A stretch of 30,097 nucleotides of DNA from Alphaproteobacteria bacterium. GTDB lineage: Bacteria > Pseudomonadota > Alphaproteobacteria > UBA2136 > JALTLI01. Of the stretch, positions 24,748 to 30,097 are shown piece after piece. Both the position numbers and the translations under genes were made by a program. Where the stretch lies: positions 1-30,097 of the forward strand of contig JALTLI010000203.1 of NCBI GenBank assembly GCA_027005635.1, read 5' to 3'. Within the stretch, counting starts at the first letter, position 1, and each line of letters opens with the position of its first letter. The notes below the pieces were generated by a model. It was given only the letters and a program-made list of their open reading frames with translations, made no database searches and was not told the DNA's origin.

Positions 24748-25953
24748 TTAAAAACTCCGCCCACAACAAAAACCGCTTGCCCATGCCCATTGGAAGTTAT
24801 AGCCTCCTAGCCAACCTGTTATATCCACTACTTCTCCTATAAAGTATAAGCCCGCTACTTTTTTGCTTTCCATTGTTTGGGCGTTTAGTTCGTTTGTATT
24901 TACTCCGCCAAGGGTAACTTCGGCTTTTCGGTAACCTTCTGTTCCGTTGGGCTTTATTTTAAAATTTGTTAGAAAGTTATTGATTTTATGAATGTTCTTA
25001 TCGCTTAAACCGTTCATTGGCTGGTTTTTTATCCCTGTTATTATGCCTGTTTCTAAAAATCTTTCTACCATACGTTTTGGTAAATGAGTTGCTAGGATGG
25101 TTTTTAGTTCTTGTTTAGGGTTTTCGTTGCGCTGTTGTTTTAAAAATTCTTGGAAATTTATATCTGGTAGAATATGGATATTAATTTCTTCTCCTGCTTG
25201 CCAATATGAAGATATTTGCAAAATTGCTGGCCCGCTTACTCCTCTGTGAGTTAGCAGTACGTTTTCTCTGAATGATTTTTTTGTGGATTTTGCTCCACAA
25301 GATACAACTGCATCAAAAGAAATCCCACTTAAACCGGTATATAGTTCTAAATCTTTGCTACTGAAAGTAAATGGTACAAGAGCAGGCTTTGTTTCAACTA
25401 TATTTAAACCAAATTGTTTAGCTATATTATAACCAAAGTTAGTTGCCCCCATTTTAGGAATGGAAAGCCCTCCAGTTGCAATAACCAACTTGTTGGATTT
25501 AAATGTTTTTTTATTGGAAATAATTGTGAAATCATCATTTTTAGTAATGTTTGATATTTCTTGATTTAAAAGAATATCTACCCCGTATTTTTTGCATTTA
25601 TTTAAAAGCATATCTACTATTTGAATTGCTTTTTTATCGCAAAATAATTGCCCTAATTTTTTTTCATGGTAACTAATGCCTGCGGTTTCTATCATGTTAA
25701 TAAAATCTTGTGGAGTAAACTGGCTAAACGCACTTTTTATAAAATGTTTGTTGTTAGATTGGTAATTTTCGGCGCTAGCATTAACATTAGTAAAATTACA
25801 TCTACCGCCACCACTTATTAAGATTTTTTTACCTACTTCTCTAGCTTTATCTAGTATGCAAACTTTATTACCTTTTTTTGCTGCTTGGATTGCACACATT
25901 AAACCAGCGCCACCAGCACCTATTATTATTACATCGTAAGTTTTTTCATTCAT
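24748..25953 (-). CDS. BaiN/HI0933-type FAD-dependent oxidoreductase
   Basis: A 401-residue flavoprotein of the HI0933/YhiN family. The FAD-binding fold opens with YDVIIIGAGGAGLMCAIQAA; the family signature KILISGGGRCNFTN follows at about 43-56; the C-terminal FAD segment is GLYFIGEVVDITGWLGGYNFQWAWASG. Members are soluble NAD(P)H-linked reductases of mostly unknown substrate; the bile-acid enzyme BaiN is one studied example. It is complete and of the normal length. It is divergent from the histidine kinase gene, with 53 bases between them. Confidence 0.9.
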   Translation of the reverse strand: MNEKTYDVIIIGAGGAGLMCAIQAAKKGNKVCILDKAREVGKKILISGGGRCNFTNVNASAENYQSNNKHFIKSAFSQFTPQDFINMIETAGISYHEKKLGQLFCDKKAIQIVDMLLNKCKKYGVDILLNQEISNITKNDDFTIISNKKTFKSNKLVIATGGLSIPKMGATNFGYNIAKQFGLNIVETKPALVPFTFSSKDLELYTGLSGISFDAVVSCGAKSTKKSFRENVLLTHRGVSGPAILQISSYWQAGEEINIHILPDINFQEFLKQQRNENPKQELKTILATHLPKRMVERFLETGIITGIKNQPMNGLSDKNIHKINNFLTNFKIKPNGTEGYRKAEVTLGGVNTNELNAQTMESKKVAGLYFIGEVVDITGWLGGYNFQWAWASGFCCGRSF

Positions 25954-26006
25954 GCGGTAAACTATAAGGTATTAGTAACAAATATAAAATAATAAAATTG
26001 CTATAA

Positions 26007-28112
26007 ATGAAATCAGAAACCCAGATTGTATTATGGCTAATTGTAGCCATTTTAACTTATACATTAGTGTACCTAAATGGTACTGGGCATACTTATTTGC
26101 TATATGTAACTGGTATTGGTCAATTTGCATTTTTGCATATTATTTTGCGTCACCATGAAAGAAAACGCCAAGAAGAAGAAACTTTAGAACTCAGAAAAAC
26201 CGAAAAAATTCTAAGAGAAGCCAAAGAAAAAGCGGAACAAGCAAGTGCAGCAAAACAAAATTTTATTGCTAACATGAGCCATGAAATTAGAACTCCATTA
26301 AATGGAATTATTGGTTTAAGTGATTTACTTGCCAGAACCAAGCTTTCAGATAATCAGCATAGTTATGTAGATATCATGCGTAAATCATCAGAAACATTGC
26401 TGTGGTTAATTAATGATATTTTAGATTTTGCCAAAATTGAGGAAGGAAAGCTTACCCTAGAACCAATATCATTTGATATCCAAGTTATGATGAATGATAT
26501 TGTGGAAGCTTTTTCTATTGATGCTTATCGTAAAGATATTAATCTTACTATTCAGTATCATCATAATACCCCGCGTTATGTAGTTGGAGACCCAGGGCGT
26601 ATTAGGCAAATAATGGTTAATTTAATCGGAAATGCTATAAAATTTACTGCTAGTGGAAATATTGATATTAAAGTTAAAACCATGAACTCAATTAGTAAAA
26701 ATGGTAATATACTACTTGGTGTTTCGGTAACAGATAGCGGTATAGGTATTCCAAAAAGTAAACAAAAACTTATTTTTGAAAGATTTTCACAGGCAGAAAA
26801 TGGTATAACAGCAACCTACGGTGGTACTGGTTTAGGCTTAAGTATATCTTATGAGCTAGTAAAAATGATGGGTGGTAATATGAGCTTAAAAAGTAAAGAG
26901 GGGCAAGGTTCTACCTTTAACTTTACTTTATCTTTACCTGTTGATACTAAAAAAGAAAAAACATTTGAAATAGACACATTCTCATTAAAAAATAAAAAAG
27001 TATTAATAGTTAATAATGATGAAGTTGATACATCTATATTTAAAGGTATTATGTTATCTGCAGGAATAAAAGTAACGCAAGCATCAAATACTAATAAGGC
27101 GCTAGAAATAATTAATAATGCTGAAAATAAAAATACACCATTTGATATCATTTTAATAGATAAAGTAATAGCCGACATGGATGCCATAGGTTTTGGCGAA
27201 ATTATAAAAGAAAAATGGCCTAATAATCGCTTGGTTCTACATAGTACTATTGGACAAAAAGGAGACGTTAAGCTTTATCAAAATGCTGGCTATTATGGTT
27301 ATATTACTAAGCCATTTACCCATACAGAATTACTAGATTTTATTTCAATAGTATTAAAAACAGATAAAAATAAACCACCACAAAAAATGATAACCAAGCA
27401 TTATGTGAAAGAATTAAAAACTAAAAATATAAAAATAAAACAAAAAATACCAAGCCATCTAAAAATTCTAGTTGCAGAAGATGATGTGGTAAACCAAACA
27501 GTTATATCTGAATTATTAAAAAATATAGGCTGTAATTTTACCATTGTAAGTAACGGTATTGAAGCTTTAGACGCAATAAAAAAACATAAGTTTAATCTTA
27601 TTATAATGGATATTAACATGCCTCAAATGGGTGGAATGGAGGCAACAAAAGAAATCCGTAAAATTAAAAAATATGCAGATATTCCAATAATTGCTTTAAC
27701 CGCTCATGCTACTACAGATATAAAAAATAAAAGCTTAGCTTGCGGTATGAATGATTATATAACCAAACCAATTACCATAGAAAGGTTAGAAATTAAACTT
27801 GCTAAATGGCTATTAAAAAGTAATAAACAAAAAAAATCCATAGATAAAAATAAGCTAAATGAAATAACAGGTGGAGATATAACTCTTCAAAAAGAAATTA
27901 TAGAGCTAATAATAAAAAATACAGAAGAAACTTTAAAAATTATTAGAAACAATCATAAAAACAGTAATAATTATAAGGTTGCTATACAAAGTTTAGCTGA
28001 ATCTGCAAAAAGTGTGGGATTACTAGAATTAGCTAAAGCTTGCGATATTAAATCACCTAAAAAACAATCACTACTAAAGATTACAGAAGTATTAGAGGAT
28101 TTGAATATCTGA
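26007..28112 (+). CDS. Hybrid sensor histidine kinase with two receiver domains and degenerate HPt
   Basis: A 701-residue membrane-bound phosphorelay protein. Two hydrophobic segments (about 7-24 and 29-48) lack a sizeable sensor domain between them. A coiled coil leads to the HisKA domain with His92 in ANMSHEIRTPLNG. The ATPase domain has N-box NLIGNAIKFT, DSGIGIP and GGTGLGLSI. Receiver 1 (about 331-450) keeps Asp385 and the KPF lysine but has NN where the acidic pair should be (LIVNNDE). Receiver 2 (about 485-602) is canonical, with EDD, Asp535 in IIMDINMP and ITKPI. The C-terminal helices match an HPt domain (AIQSLAESAKSVGLLELA), but the phosphorylatable His is Gln661. There is no ribosome site, and TATAAA directly precedes the ATG, so the mRNA could be nearly leaderless. 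The signal sensed is unknown. Confidence 0.9.
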   Translation: MKSETQIVLWLIVAILTYTLVYLNGTGHTYLLYVTGIGQFAFLHIILRHHERKRQEEETLELRKTEKILREAKEKAEQASAAKQNFIANMSHEIRTPLNGIIGLSDLLARTKLSDNQHSYVDIMRKSSETLLWLINDILDFAKIEEGKLTLEPISFDIQVMMNDIVEAFSIDAYRKDINLTIQYHHNTPRYVVGDPGRIRQIMVNLIGNAIKFTASGNIDIKVKTMNSISKNGNILLGVSVTDSGIGIPKSKQKLIFERFSQAENGITATYGGTGLGLSISYELVKMMGGNMSLKSKEGQGSTFNFTLSLPVDTKKEKTFEIDTFSLKNKKVLIVNNDEVDTSIFKGIMLSAGIKVTQASNTNKALEIINNAENKNTPFDIILIDKVIADMDAIGFGEIIKEKWPNNRLVLHSTIGQKGDVKLYQNAGYYGYITKPFTHTELLDFISIVLKTDKNKPPQKMITKHYVKELKTKNIKIKQKIPSHLKILVAEDDVVNQTVISELLKNIGCNFTIVSNGIEALDAIKKHKFNLIIMDINMPQMGGMEATKEIRKIKKYADIPIIALTAHATTDIKNKSLACGMNDYITKPITIERLEIKLAKWLLKSNKQKKSIDKNKLNEITGGDITLQKEIIELIIKNTEETLKIIRNNHKNSNNYKVAIQSLAESAKSVGLLELAKACDIKSPKKQSLLKITEVLEDLNI

Positions 28113-28192
28113 AATAATATGGCTAAATATTGAGTTGAATTGCCATATGAAGATAAATTTTTAATATTATTAATGTTTTTTATTAAAATAAG

Positions 28193-28247
28193 TTGACAAG
28201 TATATAAAAAAAGCAGATAAATTATGCATCTAAATGAAAATTTAGAT
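28193..28247 (+). promoter_or_regulatory. Cold-shock gene promoter and 5' leader hairpin
   Basis: TTGACA at 28193-28198 and GATAAA at 28216-28221 are 17 bases apart. Transcription would start near 28228, exactly where a perfect hairpin begins: ATCTAAAT (28228-28235), GAAA tetraloop, ATTTAGAT (28240-28247). The leader is about 85 bases, so a structured, temperature-responsive 5' end as in other csp mRNAs is plausible. Confidence 0.55.
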
Positions 28248-28313
28248 CGGGCTTTTCATGAATGAGTTTGGAAAGTTTTGTATATATTATATGTTATTTA
28301 AGGATTATTACTA

Positions 28314-28520
28314 ATGGCAACAGGTACAGTTAAGTGGTTTAACACAACAAAAGGTTACGGATTTATTTCACCAGAAGGTGGTTCAAAAGACGTATTCGTT
28401 CACATTACAGCTTTAGAAAAAGCTGGTCTTCGTCAACTAGACGACGGTCAAAAAGTGAGCTACGAAATTGTTGAGAGCAAAGGTAAAGAATCAGCTGATG
28501 AAATCAAACTGATTGACTAA
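28314..28520 (+). CDS. Cold-shock domain protein (CspA family)
   Basis: A 68-residue OB-fold protein that binds single-stranded RNA and DNA and keeps mRNA unfolded. RNP1 KGYGFI (13-18) and RNP2 VFVHI (27-31) are intact, and GTVKWFN opens the protein as in all family members. AAGGA lies at 28300-28304, nine bases before the ATG. Codon use is more biased to frequent codons than its neighbours, consistent with high expression. It has its own promoter, a structured leader and a strong terminator. Confidence 0.97.
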   Translation: MATGTVKWFNTTKGYGFISPEGGSKDVFVHITALEKAGLRQLDDGQKVSYEIVESKGKESADEIKLID

Positions 28521-28557
28521 CTTTTCTCTGATTGCTTTTTAGTAATCGGATTCACTT

Positions 28558-28586
28558 AAAAACCGCCCGCAAGGGTGGTTTTTTTT
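28558..28586 (+). terminator. Terminator of the cold-shock gene
   Basis: AAAAACCGCCC at 28558-28568 pairs with GGGTGGTTTTT at 28573-28583 (one G-U pair) over a GCAA loop and ends in a T tract to 28586. The loop and stem end resemble the 16S terminator. Confidence 0.92.
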
Positions 28587-28662
28587 ATTTCATACTTTGT
28601 TTAGTTTATTCTTTATTTTATCCCTTGAAAAACAGTGCAATAAGTTATATATTTACACGTCT

Positions 28663-28690
28663 TATAATAAAGGTAAGGAACGACCTTACC
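28663..28690 (+). promoter_or_regulatory. secA promoter -10 box and leader hairpin
   Basis: A perfect TATAAT at 28663-28668 has no good -35 at the right distance. Directly after it, GGTAAGG (28672-28678) pairs perfectly with CCTTACC (28684-28690). The hairpin would sit at the extreme 5' end of the transcript or over the start site, 25 bases before the secA ATG. Confidence 0.5.
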
Positions 28691-28715
28691 ACACGGGGAA
28701 TAATTGAAAAGAAAT

Positions 28716-30097
28716 ATGAAAAAGCTAATTAAAAATATATTTGGTTCACGTAATGATCGTTACTTAAAATCTATCCAGCCACTAGTTAATAAAACAAATA
28801 GTTATGCTGAAGAGTATAAAAATTTATCAGATGAAGATTTAAAAAGTTTAACGACAAAATTCAAACAACGTCTAGAAAATGGTGAAAAACTAGATGATTT
28901 ATTACCAGAAGCATTTGCTGCTGTCCGTGAAGCATCAAGTAGAACACTTGGTTTGCGTCATTACGATGTACAAATTTTAGGTGGAATAATTCTTCATCAA
29001 GGTAAAATTACTGAAATGAAAACAGGTGAAGGTAAAACTTTAGTTGCGACACTTCCTTGTTACTTAAATGCTTTAACAGGTAAAGGTGTTCATGTTGTTA
29101 CAGTTAATGATTACTTAGCAAAACGTGATGGTGAATGGATGACCCCAGTTTTTGAAGCATTAGATATGACTTGTGGATCTATTGTTCATGGATTAAGCCC
29201 AGAAGAACGCAGAGAAAATTATAATTGTGATATTACCTATGCTACAAATAATGAGCTTGGCTTTGATCATTTGCGTGATAATATGTGTTTTTCAACTGAT
29301 CAACTTGTTCAACGTGGTCAAAATTTTGCTGTAGTAGATGAAGTTGATTCAATTTTAATTGATGAAGCTCGTACCCCGTTAATTATTTCTGGCCCAACAG
29401 CCGATAAGACTGAGCTTTACAAAGCTATGAATGGTTTAATCCCTCGTTTGGAAGAAAATAAACATTATGAAAAAGATGAAAAAACTAAAAATGTAAATCT
29501 AACCGAAGAAGGTAATGATGTAGCAGAAGATTTTATGCGTGAAATTGGTCTATTAGAAGAAAATAGTTTTTTATATGATATGGAAAATGTGATGCTTGTT
29601 CATCATCTTAATCAAGCTTTACGTGCAGCTACTTTGTTTAAAAAAGATGTTGATTACATTGTAAAAGATAACGAAGTTATAATTATTGATGAATTTACGG
29701 GGCGTATGATGCCAGGGCGTAGATTTGGTGAAGGTTTGCACCAAGCACTAGAAGCTCGTGAAAATGTAAAAATACAAAATGAAAACCAAACTTTAGCATC
29801 TGTAACCTTTCAAAATTATTTCCGTATGTATAATAAACTTTCAGGAATGACTGGTACAGCTGATACAGAAGCAGAAGAATTTGAAACTATTTATGGTTTG
29901 CAAGTTGTTGTTGTACCTACAAATATTCCTGTTTCTCGTGTTGATGAATCAGATATTATTTACCGTACAGTACAAGAAAAATATGATGCTATTATTAAGG
30001 ATATCCGTGAGTGTCATGAACGTAAGCAACCAGTTTTAATTGGTACTACTTCTATTGAAAAATCAGAAATGTTTTCTAAAGTACTTAAAAAACATAA
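28716..30097 (+). CDS. secA: Preprotein translocase ATPase SecA (N-terminal half, cut by the window)
   Basis: An open frame of 460 complete codons runs off the right edge; SecA is usually 850-900 residues, so about half is present. SecA is the motor that pushes preproteins through SecYEG. Visible: the N-terminal FGSRNDRYLK segment, the Walker A MKTGEGKT (101-108), VTVNDYLAKRD, the DEAD-type box DEVDSILIDEARTPLI, the preprotein cross-linking domain, FTGRMMPGRR, MTGTADTEAEEF and the start of motor domain 2 (PVLIGTTSIEKSE). The ATG at 28716 gives the typical start; only a weak purine stretch precedes it, as GGGG at 28695 is too far away. It lies behind the cold-shock terminator with its own promoter. 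Confidence 0.97.
   Translation, partial: MKKLIKNIFGSRNDRYLKSIQPLVNKTNSYAEEYKNLSDEDLKSLTTKFKQRLENGEKLDDLLPEAFAAVREASSRTLGLRHYDVQILGGIILHQGKITEMKTGEGKTLVATLPCYLNALTGKGVHVVTVNDYLAKRDGEWMTPVFEALDMTCGSIVHGLSPEERRENYNCDITYATNNELGFDHLRDNMCFSTDQLVQRGQNFAVVDEVDSILIDEARTPLIISGPTADKTELYKAMNGLIPRLEENKHYEKDEKTKNVNLTEEGNDVAEDFMREIGLLEENSFLYDMENVMLVHHLNQALRAATLFKKDVDYIVKDNEVIIIDEFTGRMMPGRRFGEGLHQALEARENVKIQNENQTLASVTFQNYFRMYNKLSGMTGTADTEAEEFETIYGLQVVVVPTNIPVSRVDESDIIYRTVQEKYDAIIKDIRECHERKQPVLIGTTSIEKSEMFSKVLKKH

Noticed and set aside
28532..28732. 66-codon frame between the cold-shock gene and secA
   Set aside because: It runs through the strong terminator at 28558-28586, the secA promoter and the secA start, with no ribosome site.

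Overview
The window comes from an AT-rich alphaproteobacterium. The 16S rRNA gene carries alphaproteobacterial signatures, the protein genes favour A/T-ending codons, and gram-negative envelope genes are present (a TolC-type channel, a lipoprotein, periplasmic chaperone and Msr proteins). The 16S gene is not followed by tRNA, 23S or 5S genes. It has its own promoter, boxA, processing stem and terminator. Such splitting of the rRNA operon is known from Rickettsiales and some other reduced alphaproteobacteria. I cannot place the organism more precisely without a tree.

Layout. Bases 1-3800: a small PQ-loop (SemiSWEET-like) membrane protein, the isolated 16S transcription unit, and an unrecognised 220-residue protein. 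Bases 3750-5550 (minus strand): two small, distantly related unknown proteins associated with almost identical palindromic terminators, and an orphan VirB11-type ATPase. Bases 5690-9240 (plus): the translational GTPase TypA/BipA and a TolC-family outer membrane protein. Bases 9285-10370 (minus): msrB-msrA, both with export signals. Bases 10510-16660 (plus): an ABC-F protein, a REP-like palindromic element, an asparaginase abutting a second, Uup-like ABC-F, and an unrecognised 325-residue protein. Bases 16690-18200 (minus): a lipoprotein overlapping a periplasmic parvulin isomerase. Then come a plus-strand membrane-anchored M23 peptidase and, on the minus strand, one long gene fusing a glycerophosphodiesterase to a glycerol-3-phosphate dehydrogenase. 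After that: zapE (plus), a GC-richer SPFH/band-7-like membrane protein (minus), a BaiN/HI0933-type flavoprotein (minus), a hybrid histidine kinase (plus), a cold-shock protein (plus) and the first half of secA, which runs off the right edge.

Most of the window is housekeeping and envelope biology. The points most worth a second look are: a compensated double change in the 16S decoding centre (positions equivalent to E. coli 1404 and 1497); the single-gene 16S operon; the GDPD-GlpD fusion, which would join two consecutive steps of phospholipid-headgroup salvage; the compositionally foreign SPFH gene with its inverted-repeat-rich upstream region; the two small paralogues with the repeated palindrome; the orphan virB11; and the histidine kinase whose first receiver and HPt domains have lost key residues. 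I saw no CRISPR array, no transposase and no convincing tRNA gene.
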